Both the position numbers and the translations under genes were made by a program. A stretch of 64,000 nt of DNA from positions 38,153 to 102,152 of the forward strand of contig CAZIZT010000027.1 in the NCBI GenBank assembly GCA_964544085.1, written 5' to 3'. A model generated the notes under the pieces. The model saw only the letters and a list, made by a program, of their open reading frames with translations. It searched no databases and was not told the origin of the DNA. Source of the stretch: CAZIZT01 sp964544085. GTDB lineage: Bacteria > Campylobacterota_A > Desulfurellia > Desulfurellales > Hippeaceae. Shown here in pieces: positions 9,160-17,938 of this stretch (positions within the stretch are counted from its first letter, which is position 1; each line of letters begins with the position of its first letter).

Positions 9160-9888
9160 ATGTTTAGAGCTATTAAGCCCAAGCGAATTGCCGACTATAT
9201 CGTTGAGCAGATAGAGAATTCCATAAAACGAGGGGAGCTTTTACCCAACAGCAAACTGCCTTCCGAAAGGGAGCTTGCTCGTATATTTGAGGTCAGCCGA
9301 TCATCTGTCAGGGAAGCCCTGAATATACTCCAGGCCAAGGGTTTAATAGTGAGTACACAGGGTGAAGGTACGTTTGTCAGACCATTTACCGATCATATAC
9401 TTGATGTTGATCTCAAAACGTTTATCAAAGATGACCCTGCACTGATCTGGGACCTTGTTGAAATACGGAAGAATATAGAGCTGTGGGCAGTGAGGAAAGC
9501 TGCTGAAGTGGCAGACGAAGCCGATCTTGAGATGCTTAAAGATGCTTTTAAGGAACTTTATGAGGATTTTATACATAAAAGAAACGATGAGCAGAGTGAT
9601 GCTGAGTTTCACTTCAGCATCATTAGGGCAACCAAGAATACCGTTTTGATGCACATGATGAGCTCCATATTCAAGTTGCTTAAAGAGGCAACCAATATGG
9701 GCCGACACTACCAGTTTGAGGTGAGAGGCCTTTCACGTGAGGGTTTGTTGAATGAGCACAGGGCGGTTTTTGAGGCAATAATGGAGCGTGATCCGGAGCT
9801 TGCTTACGAGAAGATGAAAAAGCATCTGAGCTATATTGATGAGAATTTCAAGCGCTACCTGTACGAGCGCTATAACAGGGGTCAGTAG
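9160..9888 (+). CDS. GntR-family regulator, FadR/LldR (FCD) type
   Basis: A 242-residue transcription factor. Residues 5-75 form the winged helix (LPSERELARIFEVSRSSVREALNILQAKGLIVSTQGEGTFV pattern, at about residues 32-72). The rest is an all-helical FCD effector domain, with the D...R pair (LVEIRKNIE), the metal-ligand His pattern (FHFSIIRAT) and NEHRAVFEAI. FCD regulators sense carboxylates such as lactate, pyruvate or glycolate and often repress the adjacent catabolic operon. It diverges from the TRAP/lactate operon, with an operator candidate in between. Its 3' end overlaps the convergent purL end by 7 bases. Confidence 0.88.
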   Translation: MFRAIKPKRIADYIVEQIENSIKRGELLPNSKLPSERELARIFEVSRSSVREALNILQAKGLIVSTQGEGTFVRPFTDHILDVDLKTFIKDDPALIWDLVEIRKNIELWAVRKAAEVADEADLEMLKDAFKELYEDFIHKRNDEQSDAEFHFSIIRATKNTVLMHMMSSIFKLLKEATNMGRHYQFEVRGLSREGLLNEHRAVFEAIMERDPELAYEKMKKHLSYIDENFKRYLYERYNRGQ

Positions 9889-12068
9889 AAAAGCTCTTTA
9901 AAGAAACGTTTGTGGTAGTCGGCAAGCTTCTCTATCTCAAGGTCCACAACTCCATTTATTTTCAACGTACTTCCGTGTGATAAGCCTATTTTTTGCACAT
10001 CTACATCGTGGCTTCTGCACAACTCAACGAGTCTATTTTCATTTGAGCTCTGCAGCAGGATAACACCCTGGGTTTCACTGAACAGATAGGCATCGGCTCT
10101 GACCTCAATTGGTAATTCCACAACAGCACCTACACCACCCTTTATGCACATTTCTGCCAGAGCAACGGCGATACCGCCTTCTGATACATCGTGAGCCGAA
10201 AGCACGATGTTCTCATCTACCGCTTTTATCATCACAGCTGCGAGTTTTTCATGAAACTGCTGATTCACATCTGGTAACCTTCCTGCTTTGATGGAATGTA
10301 TCCACTTAAAGTAAGCGCTTCCTCCAAGCTCATAGGACTTGATCTGGCCAAGCATATAGATGGGCATACCACCAACCAGCGCTATAGGTGGTGCATTATG
10401 TGGCTTATCGATGATACCCACCATTCCTATCGTTGGTGTGGGAAGGATGTTCTTTCCGGCTGTCTCGTTGTAGAAGCTAACGTTTCCACTAACAACAGGC
10501 ACATTCATCTTTCTGCATATCTCTGCCAGTCCTTCTGTTGCCTCTTTGAATTGCCACATTATTTCCGGATTTTCAGGGTTTCCAAAGTTTAGACAATCCG
10601 TCAGTGCTATAGGTTTGGCCCCAACGGTGATAAGATTTCTGTATGCCTCAATGAAGGATAGTTTGCTACCCTTCGACGGGTTTATGTAAACATAAAGCGG
10701 ATTAACATCTGCAGTCAGGGCAATGCCAGTGCCGGTGGGTTTTATTCTCAGGACGGCAGCATCGGCTTCACCGCAGTCGCGCAGGGTGTTTGTCTGGACC
10801 GTGGAGTCGTACTGCTCATAGAGCGGTGATTTGTCGGCTATGTCTGGCGACGAAATGAGCCTCAACAGTACATCATTGTAATCGTCAGGCTCTTCTATGC
10901 TACTGAGATTCACATTCTCGATTTCGTTAATGTATGATGGTTTTTCAGCTTTTCGATTGTAGACTGGTGCTTCTTCAACCATTACACCCACATCGATTTT
11001 AGCTACTGTTTTTCCGTTGTGGACAAGCTCGACAACCTTCTCTTCGATAACCTCACCAATAACCTCTGCATCCAGCCCCCATTTTTCGAAGATTTTCCTA
11101 ACAAGCCCCTCCTTTCCTTTCTTTGCCACTATCAGCATGCGTTCCTGGCTTTCAGAGAGCATTATTTGCTCCGGTGTAAGGGGTTGTCTTGTGGGCACCC
11201 TATCCAGATATAGCCTTATGCCCATGCCTGCTCTTTGAGCCATTTCGAAACTGCTTGATGTTAGGCCCGCTGCTCCCATGTCCTGAATGCCCTCGATTGC
11301 GTCATGCTCCATCAACTCAAGGCACGCTTCAAGCAGTAGTTTTTCGGTAAACGGATCCCCAACCTGCACACTTGGCCTTTCCTTTTCGAACTCTTCGTCA
11401 AATGCAGCTGATGCCATTGTCGCACCCCTTATACCGTCTGCTCCGGTTTTGGATCCTACATAGATGACGGGATTACCAGCCCCACTTGCTTTAGCGAGGA
11501 AGATTTTGTCCTTTTTACCCAGACCGAGACAGAAGGCGTTGACGAGATTGTTGTAGTTGTAAGACTCATCGAACCCTGTCTGTCCCCCAACGGTGGGTAC
11601 TCCGACGCAGTTGCCGTAATCACCTATACCGCGCACAACTCCGTCAACGAGGTATCGAGTCCTTTCCGCATCTGGGTGACCAAAGAAAAGAACATCCATG
11701 TTGGCTATAGGTCGTGCACCCATTGTAAATATATCCCTCATTATGCCGCCAACCCCTGTAGCAGCTCCCTGATAGGGTTCGATAAAGGAGGGATGATTGT
11801 GGGACTCCATTTTGAAGATTGCCACGTAACCCCCACCTATATCCACAACACCGGCATTTTCACCCGGTCCTATAACAACATGCTTTCCTTTGGTGGGGAA
11901 CTTCTTCAGGTGTATCTTTGAGGACTTATAGCTGCAGTGCTCAGACCACATGGCGCCGGCGATTGCAACTTCTATCTCAGTGGGCTCTCTGTTGAGTTTG
12001 CTTTTCAATAGTTCATACTCTTCCTGTGTTAAACCTGCCCGTTTGAGTAGCTGTTCATCAATACTCAT
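9882..12068 (-). CDS. purL: Phosphoribosylformylglycinamidine synthase subunit PurL
   Basis: A 728-residue enzyme of purine synthesis, step 4 (FGAR to FGAM, using ATP and glutamine-derived ammonia). The length fits the small PurL that works with separate PurS and PurQ subunits, neither of which is in this window. Visible motifs are AMWSEHCSYKSSK near the N-terminus, GPGENAGVVDIGGG, ESHNHPSFIEP and IQDMGAAGLTSSSFEMA, then the repeated half with ALTDCLNFGNPENPE and SAHDVSEGGIAVALAE. The start overlaps the end of prmA by 11 bases. Its 3' end runs convergently into the GntR gene. Confidence 0.96.
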   Translation of the reverse strand: MSIDEQLLKRAGLTQEEYELLKSKLNREPTEIEVAIAGAMWSEHCSYKSSKIHLKKFPTKGKHVVIGPGENAGVVDIGGGYVAIFKMESHNHPSFIEPYQGAATGVGGIMRDIFTMGARPIANMDVLFFGHPDAERTRYLVDGVVRGIGDYGNCVGVPTVGGQTGFDESYNYNNLVNAFCLGLGKKDKIFLAKASGAGNPVIYVGSKTGADGIRGATMASAAFDEEFEKERPSVQVGDPFTEKLLLEACLELMEHDAIEGIQDMGAAGLTSSSFEMAQRAGMGIRLYLDRVPTRQPLTPEQIMLSESQERMLIVAKKGKEGLVRKIFEKWGLDAEVIGEVIEEKVVELVHNGKTVAKIDVGVMVEEAPVYNRKAEKPSYINEIENVNLSSIEEPDDYNDVLLRLISSPDIADKSPLYEQYDSTVQTNTLRDCGEADAAVLRIKPTGTGIALTADVNPLYVYINPSKGSKLSFIEAYRNLITVGAKPIALTDCLNFGNPENPEIMWQFKEATEGLAEICRKMNVPVVSGNVSFYNETAGKNILPTPTIGMVGIIDKPHNAPPIALVGGMPIYMLGQIKSYELGGSAYFKWIHSIKAGRLPDVNQQFHEKLAAVMIKAVDENIVLSAHDVSEGGIAVALAEMCIKGGVGAVVELPIEVRADAYLFSETQGVILLQSSNENRLVELCRSHDVDVQKIGLSHGSTLKINGVVDLEIEKLADYHKRFFKELFY

Positions 12069-12714
12069 CCTGTCTCCTTAAAAGCATTGTAGTATACTCT
12101 TTGCCGAAAATATTTTTCTCGCAGACGAATCCCAGATTTGAAAACCGAGATTTAACGGTGAAATTTTCTTCTGGTATAATGCCTGAGAGTATCATGTAAC
12201 CACCTTTGCGGGTTACTTCCGCCAGCTTTTGAGACATCTTGAGAATGATATCATAGAATATGTTTGCAAGCACAATATCGAACTGCTCCTTTAGAAACTC
12301 AGGAGAGGATGCCAGGATACAGTTGATATTGTCAGTTTTATTTAAAGCTGCGTTTTCAATACACTCTTTTACTGCTCTTTCGTTTATGTCGAATGCCACC
12401 ACATTACTGGCTCCCAGTTTTGAAGCTGCAATTGCCAGTATTCCTGTGCCTGTGCCTACATCAAGGACGCTTTTGCCCTTGACATTTAGGTTTTCAAGTA
12501 GACTAATGCACTCTGCTGTTGTCTCATGTACACCTGTTCCAAAGGCGTAGCCATGAGTTAGGGTTATCTTAATGCGATCCTCGGAATTGTACCATGGTGG
12601 TGCAACAATGAACCTATTGCCGATCTCTATCGTTTTAGCCTCATCCTTAAAGCGCCAATACATGGTGGTTGCATTATACAAATTTTTGACTTTCGGTAAA
12701 GCTCCGCTTGTCAT
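12058..12714 (-). CDS. prmA: Ribosomal protein L11 methyltransferase PrmA, N-terminally short
   Basis: A SAM-dependent methyltransferase of 218 residues. The catalytic domain is typical: IVAPPWYNSE, the PrmA signature FGTGVHETT, the SAM-binding VLDVGTGTGILAIAASKLGA, and a VLANIFYDII catalytic-loop equivalent of NILA. Normal PrmA is about 290 residues with an N-terminal domain that holds L11; here that domain is almost wholly absent. A stop codon lies four codons upstream in frame, and no other frame upstream encodes the missing part, so this is not a simple start error. No good ribosome site precedes the ATG, although AAAGGA precedes an 18-codon upstream ORF in another frame. L11 may not be the substrate. 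Confidence 0.8.
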   Translation of the reverse strand: MTSGALPKVKNLYNATTMYWRFKDEAKTIEIGNRFIVAPPWYNSEDRIKITLTHGYAFGTGVHETTAECISLLENLNVKGKSVLDVGTGTGILAIAASKLGASNVVAFDINERAVKECIENAALNKTDNINCILASSPEFLKEQFDIVLANIFYDIILKMSQKLAEVTRKGGYMILSGIIPEENFTVKSRFSNLGFVCEKNIFGKEYTTMLLRRQDEY

Positions 12715-13049
12715 AATCGTTATTTTTCATCTGCAAATCCTTTTCGGATGGATAAAAATTGCGCTTTTAATCTGACTGTAATCTTTTATTTGTACAATGC
12801 CTGCGCTTGAGTTTCTTTGCAGCCCGTTTGACCGGTGCTGCAGGGAAAGGGGGGTTACCATTATCTCTGCGGTTGTGCATAGATGCACATTCAACAAGCC
12901 GGGTCGTCTGTACTTATCGCAGAAAGAAAATCATATAAAACTTTACAAGTGTTGGCTTTTTTAAAGATTGGTTTTGTGGCCATGGGAGGATTTGTCTGTC
13001 CATGCAGAAGGCAATGGGTTTTTCATAAATACACTTGTGAGGAGGTAGT
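12715..13049 (+). promoter_or_regulatory. Structured leader region upstream of the TonB-receptor run
   Basis: A 335-base gap between divergent genes. It holds a TACAAT -10-like box at 12793-12798 with no good -35 box. A hairpin follows at 12818-12842 (TGCAGCCCG pairing with CGG-T-GCTGCA), then a perfect palindrome TGTGCAT-AG-ATGCACA at 12874-12889. A GAGGAGGT ribosome site stands before the ATG at 13050. A transcript starting near 12805 would have a leader of about 245 bases. I matched it to no riboswitch class that I know, including cobalamin. Confidence 0.4.
12874..12889. promoter_or_regulatory. Perfect 16-base palindrome, operator-like
   Basis: TGTGCAT and ATGCACA are perfect inverted repeats of 7 bases around AG. 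It could be a repressor operator or a short RNA hairpin. The cognate protein is unknown. Confidence 0.4.
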
Positions 13050-15023
13050 ATGCGGGTTAAAGGCATCATTGCGTTGGTTGCGGTTTCGCTCCTGTTGCTT
13101 GCGCCCTATAGTAGAGGTACAACACAGGAGGTGAACCTTGGTGAGGTTGTAGTGCAGGCTACTAAGTCCCAAACGAAGTTGAAGGATGTGCCTGCAACTG
13201 TGTATGTTATTACAAACAAACAGATCAAGGAGAGCACAGACGAAAGGAACATCGGTGATGTACTCTGGAGCGTTCCGGGTGTTTTCAGCCAGGATAAGAG
13301 GCACACCGATGCAAATGTTCTCTATTTCAGGGGGGTTACCCTGCACGATCATGTTACCTATGGTATTTTGGTGCTTATTGATGGTATTCCTATCAACAAT
13401 GCTGATGGATGGGTCGATTTTGAAGGCATCGATTTCAATAATGTAAAACGCATAGAGGTCATAAAGGGGCCTGTCTCTGCCCTTTATGGGCCTGATGGTA
13501 CAGTGGGTGTAATAAACATAGTCACGAAGAACCCACCCAAAAAACTCACAATGAGAGCATCAGCATCCTATGGATCCTACAGAACATGGAAATTCACAAC
13601 ATCCGCAGGTAAAACATTCGGTAAGGTTGGCGTGATGCTTGATGCTATGCGCTACGGTTCAAGGGGATACAGACCGCGCAACACGAACTACGAAAGCAAG
13701 TTCTCAAGCAAAGTGACAGGCGATTTGGGCAAACTCGGTAGATTGCTGTTCACATTTGATTATGTCAATTCCGATAAGGATATTCCGGGGCCGCTGAATG
13801 AAGCCCAGTTTCTTGCCCGTGAGACCGTATCCACGAGAAAGTTTGCCGGTTCCAGCATGGATTTATATAGGGCGGGAATCGGATACAAGAAGGCATGGGA
13901 TACAGACTCTCTCCACCTTAATCTTTATTACCATGGCAAGGTTTATGATGGTGGCTACAGTGACAGCTGGGTTGAGCACTATTATCTGAACCTGTTTGGC
14001 GCAGAAGCAAGATTTATCCAGCTGTTCAATCTGGGTTCTCTTGCTAACAAGCTGACTGTAGGAACAAGTGGATACACAGAGAGCGGTACAACGAAGATCT
14101 GGGCGAGGAATAGTGACGGAAGTAAGGGAAGGTTTTTGAGCAAGGGATACGGTCTCTACAGGGCACTGGGTTTGTACGGTCAGGATCAGATAACAATTAT
14201 CAAACCACTTAAAGCAACGTTTGGTTTGAGATACGATCAGATTTATTACAAATACGAAGAGAAGTATCCGGGTTCCTCTGAGGACACAAAAACGTTGCAC
14301 GCGTGGAGTCCAAAATTCGGTCTGACTTATGAGTTTGTGAAAAACCACGTTCTCTATCTGGATATAGGAAGAGGTTTTATACCTCCGACGTTACGCGAGA
14401 TGTTCACATCAAGGTATGCCAACAAGGATCTGAAACCTCAGTACCTAACCGATTATGAGACGGGCGTGAGGGGTTTAATAGCCTCTGTTTTGAGATACCA
14501 GCTTGCGGTCTACTACATGAAGTTCAAGGATCAGATCCAGTATGATCCAAACACGGATACTTACGAGAATATAGGCGACACGAAGCATAAAGGTGTTGAG
14601 CTTTCATTGAGCTATAGGATACTCAAGCACATTACATTAAGTGGTAATTACAGTTTCAATATCTCTCGCTTTGACAATGACCCGGTATACGGTAACAACT
14701 TTGTCAAAAAGGCACCAAAACACCAGCTTGCTTTGGGAGCACTCTATTCCAACAATGGTTTCTCTTTCGGTGTTTGGCTTCGAAGGATCTGGAAATACTA
14801 CATGGACAATGAAAACACCAAGTATTACGGCGGCCACACTGTCGTAAACGCTAAGGTCTCTTACAAGGTTAAGAATTTCTTTGCGTCTCTGTATGTGAAC
14901 AACCTGCTGGATAACAACTATGCCACATGGGCTACAAGATATCACTTCGGAAGAAGAACGGTCGATTATTACTATCCAGGCTGGCCAGTTAACATTATGT
15001 TTACCCTCGGTATGAAATTCTAA
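13050..15023 (+). CDS. TonB-dependent outer-membrane receptor, copy 1
   Basis: A 657-residue outer-membrane receptor. A signal peptide covers about residues 1-24. LGEVVVQATKS follows as the TonB box, then a plug domain (DVPATVYVIT; VLWSVPGVFSQ; FRGVTL; VLIDGIPINNADG; IEVIKGPVSALYGPDG and VINIVTKNPPKK). A 22-strand-type barrel follows, ending in NIMFTLGMKF with the C-terminal Phe used for barrel insertion. The plug resembles the BtuB/siderophore class, but the ligand is not readable. It heads a long plus-strand run that also encodes ExbB, ExbD and TonB. Its paralogue lies 21 bases downstream, and several stretches are identical between the two at DNA level. Confidence 0.92.
   Translation: MRVKGIIALVAVSLLLLAPYSRGTTQEVNLGEVVVQATKSQTKLKDVPATVYVITNKQIKESTDERNIGDVLWSVPGVFSQDKRHTDANVLYFRGVTLHDHVTYGILVLIDGIPINNADGWVDFEGIDFNNVKRIEVIKGPVSALYGPDGTVGVINIVTKNPPKKLTMRASASYGSYRTWKFTTSAGKTFGKVGVMLDAMRYGSRGYRPRNTNYESKFSSKVTGDLGKLGRLLFTFDYVNSDKDIPGPLNEAQFLARETVSTRKFAGSSMDLYRAGIGYKKAWDTDSLHLNLYYHGKVYDGGYSDSWVEHYYLNLFGAEARFIQLFNLGSLANKLTVGTSGYTESGTTKIWARNSDGSKGRFLSKGYGLYRALGLYGQDQITIIKPLKATFGLRYDQIYYKYEEKYPGSSEDTKTLHAWSPKFGLTYEFVKNHVLYLDIGRGFIPPTLREMFTSRYANKDLKPQYLTDYETGVRGLIASVLRYQLAVYYMKFKDQIQYDPNTDTYENIGDTKHKGVELSLSYRILKHITLSGNYSFNISRFDNDPVYGNNFVKKAPKHQLALGALYSNNGFSFGVWLRRIWKYYMDNENTKYYGGHTVVNAKVSYKVKNFFASLYVNNLLDNNYATWATRYHFGRRTVDYYYPGWPVNIMFTLGMKF
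14641..14911 (+). repeat. Receptor copy 1 segments nearly identical to copy 2
   Basis: Three DNA blocks match copy 2 at a constant offset of 2010 bases. The block at 14641-14716 has one or two mismatches, with its first 46 bases identical to 16651-16696. The block at 14788-14833 has 46 identical bases, and the block from 14891 has 21 identical bases followed by more after one change. Silent sites are also the same, unlike the rest of the genes. Confidence 0.85.
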
Positions 15024-15044
15024 CAAGTTAGAGAGGAAATCTAA

Positions 15045-17033
15045 ATGGATTTGAAAAAACTTATTGTGAGCAGTGCGACGGCATGCGCACTGCTTTTGTC
15101 CTGTAGTGTTGTCTCGAAAGCGGCTCAGCCTGATGATGTGAATCTTGGTGAGGTGGTAGTGCAAGCTACCAAATCGGAAACAAAGCTTAAAGATGTACCA
15201 GCTACCGTGTATATAGTGACGGGCAAAGATATAAAACAGACCTCTGACACAAGGAATCTCGGAGATATACTCTGGGAAGTTCCGGGTATATTTGGTGAGG
15301 ATAAAAGACATACGGATTCCAATGTAATCTCATTCAGGGGTGTCACACTGCACGATTGGGTAACCTATGGCATACTTGTTCTTGTGGATGGAATACCGCT
15401 CAACGATGCAGATGGAAGAGTGGATTTTGAGGGTATAAACCTTGATAATGTAAAACGCATCGAAGTCATAAAGGGGCCTGTATCTGCGCTTTACGGACCA
15501 AATGGCACGGTGGGTGTCATCAATATAGTCACGAAGAATCCGCCCAAGAAACTTACTGGAAAGGCTTACGCTTCTTACGGTTCTTACAAAACGTGGAAGT
15601 TGTACACAGAGGGTGGAAAGAGCTTTAAAAATGTTGGCGTTTGGTTAAGTGCTATGAGATACGGCAGCCAGGGTTATAGACCAAGAAACTCCTATTTCGA
15701 GGATAAGCTCAGCGGTAAAGTAACCGGCGATTTGGGCGATGCAGGCCACATAACGAGTGACTTGTACTACGGTCACGTCAGCAGAGAAACCCCTGGTCCA
15801 CTGAATGAGGAGGAGTTCGAGAACCAAGAAAGGATAGCCACAAGAGAATCTTCTTCTTCTGAGATGGATCTTTACAGACTCGGTGTGGCATACAGAAAAG
15901 CGTGGGATGCAAGTTCGATTCATCTAAGTGCTTATTTCCATAGAAGAAAAAGGGATTCGCAATGGACCACTGGCATCACCAATGATCACATAAACACTTT
16001 TGGTAGCGAGGCAAGGTTTATCCAGAAGTACACGTTGTTTAATTTGCAGGACGCCTTTACCGTTGGGGCAAGCCTCATGACCGAGGGTGGTGTCTCCAAG
16101 TACTGGATGAGAAATAGAGATGGCAGTAAAGGCACACAAACGAGGGATGGATATTCAAGACAAACAAATTACGGTGTGTATGCGCAGAATGTATTAGCGT
16201 TGGCAAGACCCTTAAAGGTTACGCTTGGCGTGAGGTACGACAGAGTTCATTTCAAGTATGACGATAGAATCAAATCTAACGGTGACGATTCGGGCACGCG
16301 CACCATGGATGCCTGGAGTCCAAAGGTCGGCATTACGTATGAAGCATTTAAGGGTCAAACCTTTTACATCAACATAGGTAAAGGTTTCGTGCCTCCGACT
16401 CTTTACAGGCTTTTTTCCGGTAGGTATGCCAATAAGGATTTGAAGCCCCAGTATTTGACCGATTACGAGATTGGAGTAAGGGGCAATATTGCAACGAAAC
16501 TTCACTATGAAATGGCTGTTTATTACATGAAATTCAAGGATCAAATTCAATATGATCCTGTGACAGAGAGATATGAGAATATCGGTAATACAAAGCACAA
16601 AGGCTTCGAGGTATCTCTGAAGTATAGATTCTTGAAGCACTTTATTTTGCGTGGTAATTACAGTTTCAATATCTCTCGCTTTGACAATGACCCGGTCTAC
16701 GGTAACAACTTTGTCAAAAAGGCACCCAAACACATGATGGGGCTGGGAGTTACCTACATTAACCGTGGTTTAACGTTGAGTATGTGGATGAGAAAGGTCT
16801 GGAAATACTACATGGACAATGAAAACACCAAGTATTACGGCGGATACACACTTTTGAACGCCAAGGTTTCCTATCATTGGCACAGGGTATTCGCATCCTT
16901 GTATGTGAACAACCTGCTGGACAACAACTATGCCACATGGGCTACGAGGTACACAAGAAGAGGTAGAACAACAGACTACTATTTCCCGGGTTGGCCATTG
17001 AACGTAATGTTCACGCTGGGTATGAAATTTTAG
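15045..17033 (+). CDS. TonB-dependent outer-membrane receptor, copy 2
   Basis: A 662-residue paralogue of the preceding receptor with the same layout. It has a signal peptide (residues 1-26, AKAA-like end in VVSKAAQ), a TonB box LGEVVVQATKS, a plug with WEVPGIFGEDKRHTD and IEVIKGPVSALYGPNG, a barrel and a terminal GMKF. The extracellular-loop regions differ from copy 1 in the middle of the barrel, for example around residues 230-380, while the plug and the last strands are nearly the same. Two receptors with a shared frame but different loops suggest related ligands. A GC-rich hairpin separates it from the next gene. Confidence 0.92.
   Translation: MDLKKLIVSSATACALLLSCSVVSKAAQPDDVNLGEVVVQATKSETKLKDVPATVYIVTGKDIKQTSDTRNLGDILWEVPGIFGEDKRHTDSNVISFRGVTLHDWVTYGILVLVDGIPLNDADGRVDFEGINLDNVKRIEVIKGPVSALYGPNGTVGVINIVTKNPPKKLTGKAYASYGSYKTWKLYTEGGKSFKNVGVWLSAMRYGSQGYRPRNSYFEDKLSGKVTGDLGDAGHITSDLYYGHVSRETPGPLNEEEFENQERIATRESSSSEMDLYRLGVAYRKAWDASSIHLSAYFHRRKRDSQWTTGITNDHINTFGSEARFIQKYTLFNLQDAFTVGASLMTEGGVSKYWMRNRDGSKGTQTRDGYSRQTNYGVYAQNVLALARPLKVTLGVRYDRVHFKYDDRIKSNGDDSGTRTMDAWSPKVGITYEAFKGQTFYINIGKGFVPPTLYRLFSGRYANKDLKPQYLTDYEIGVRGNIATKLHYEMAVYYMKFKDQIQYDPVTERYENIGNTKHKGFEVSLKYRFLKHFILRGNYSFNISRFDNDPVYGNNFVKKAPKHMMGLGVTYINRGLTLSMWMRKVWKYYMDNENTKYYGGYTLLNAKVSYHWHRVFASLYVNNLLDNNYATWATRYTRRGRTTDYYFPGWPLNVMFTLGMKF
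16651..16921 (+). repeat. Receptor copy 2 segments nearly identical to copy 1
   Basis: Partner of the segments at 14641-14911, with blocks at 16651-16726, 16798-16843 and from 16901. Together they mark a recent exchange or strong conservation at the end of the barrel. Confidence 0.85.
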
Positions 17034-17042
17034 CTTGTCTGA

Positions 17043-17073
17043 GGGCTCCCCCATTTCTCCTAAGGGGGAGTCC
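17043..17073 (+). other. GC-rich intergenic hairpin
   Basis: GGGCTCCCCC at 17043-17052 pairs with GGGGGAGTCC at 17064-17073, a 10-bp stem with one G-T pair and an 11-base loop. No T-run follows, so it is unlikely to be an intrinsic terminator. It may protect the receptor mRNA or lower expression of the genes downstream. Confidence 0.6.
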
Positions 17074-17089
17074 ATCTCTGGAGGATGCA

Positions 17090-17929
17090 ATGAGATACGT
17101 TATATTTGCCTTGTTGTTTATCCTTCTGCAGAACGTGCATGCCTTTGGTAATGAACTGTGGTTTGAGTCAGCAAGGGGTATGAACATGGGTGCTCGCACC
17201 TATGCAATATATTTTGGTAAGTTCCCGTCTCACAGGATGCAACCGGGGGCTCTAAATGGCGTACATGTTTTGTTGAAGGACTATACAAGTCACATAAGGC
17301 CGCTGAAGATCAAAAAGAGGAGAAGGGCCTATTGCGTAAGGGTTCCTGCAATTTTCAACGGCAATTACACGCTTATTGCCATGAAACGTGAGAAAAACAA
17401 AAACGTTTCTACCGTTTATGTTGCAAAGGTAAACTTCTATGTTAGGCATCAAAGAGACGGAAAAATCACCAGACCCAATGACGACATGGCTGTTTTTGGC
17501 CCACAGGTGCCCTTTGAGCTGATCAGATTAAGGAGTCGAAGGGGTGAGCCGTTTTTCCTGTCACGAACAGGCCACAGGATACGTTTTCGAGTCTACTTTC
17601 ACGGTAAGCCTGTTTCTGGTGCTGTCGTTGTTGTAACTACAAGAAGTGGCTGGAGCAAACGCATGATTAGTGATAAAAACGGAGAAGTTGAGTTTACAGC
17701 TATTCAGGATAGATTTCCTGCATCAAAGTACAGGTGGAGACCGGAGATATACCTTGTAAGTGCCTTTTATACGAACAGTGGCACTCGATATGTTGCTACT
17801 TATCCGATTTATACGTACATATCGCCTGATGCATGGCGAAGCTATGCTGCAGGTATCTTCATACTGCTTGTGGTTATGCTTGCTGTAGGTTTGTGGGCAT
17901 ACTTCAAACGCCGGGAAAGCCGGTTTTAG
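17090..17929 (+). CDS. DUF4198-like periplasmic protein with C-terminal membrane anchor
   Basis: A 279-residue protein starting at the ATG at 17090, after GGAGG at 17080-17084. A signal peptide covers about residues 1-18 (VIFALLFILLQNVHAFG). The body is beta-rich. Residues about 150-230 look like a transthyretin/Ig-like carrier domain (HRIRFRVYFHGKPVSGAVV, then TTRSGWSKRMISDKNGEVEF), the arrangement of DUF4198 proteins found near metal and TonB uptake genes. A single helix at about 253-273 followed by KRRESR anchors it in the inner membrane. It stands between the receptors and the polyferredoxin gene, so a role in periplasmic ligand handling is plausible but not shown. Confidence 0.6.
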   Translation: MRYVIFALLFILLQNVHAFGNELWFESARGMNMGARTYAIYFGKFPSHRMQPGALNGVHVLLKDYTSHIRPLKIKKRRRAYCVRVPAIFNGNYTLIAMKREKNKNVSTVYVAKVNFYVRHQRDGKITRPNDDMAVFGPQVPFELIRLRSRRGEPFFLSRTGHRIRFRVYFHGKPVSGAVVVVTTRSGWSKRMISDKNGEVEFTAIQDRFPASKYRWRPEIYLVSAFYTNSGTRYVATYPIYTYISPDAWRSYAAGIFILLVVMLAVGLWAYFKRRESRF

Positions 17930-17938
17930 GGGGAATCT

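Noticed and set aside
12714..12740. Frameshift at the start of prmA
   Set aside because: The alternative frame with a better ribosome site stops after 18 codons, and no upstream frame encodes the missing domain.
12715..13049. Cobalamin riboswitch before the TonB receptors
   Set aside because: The conserved B12-box pieces (for example GCCACTG) are absent.
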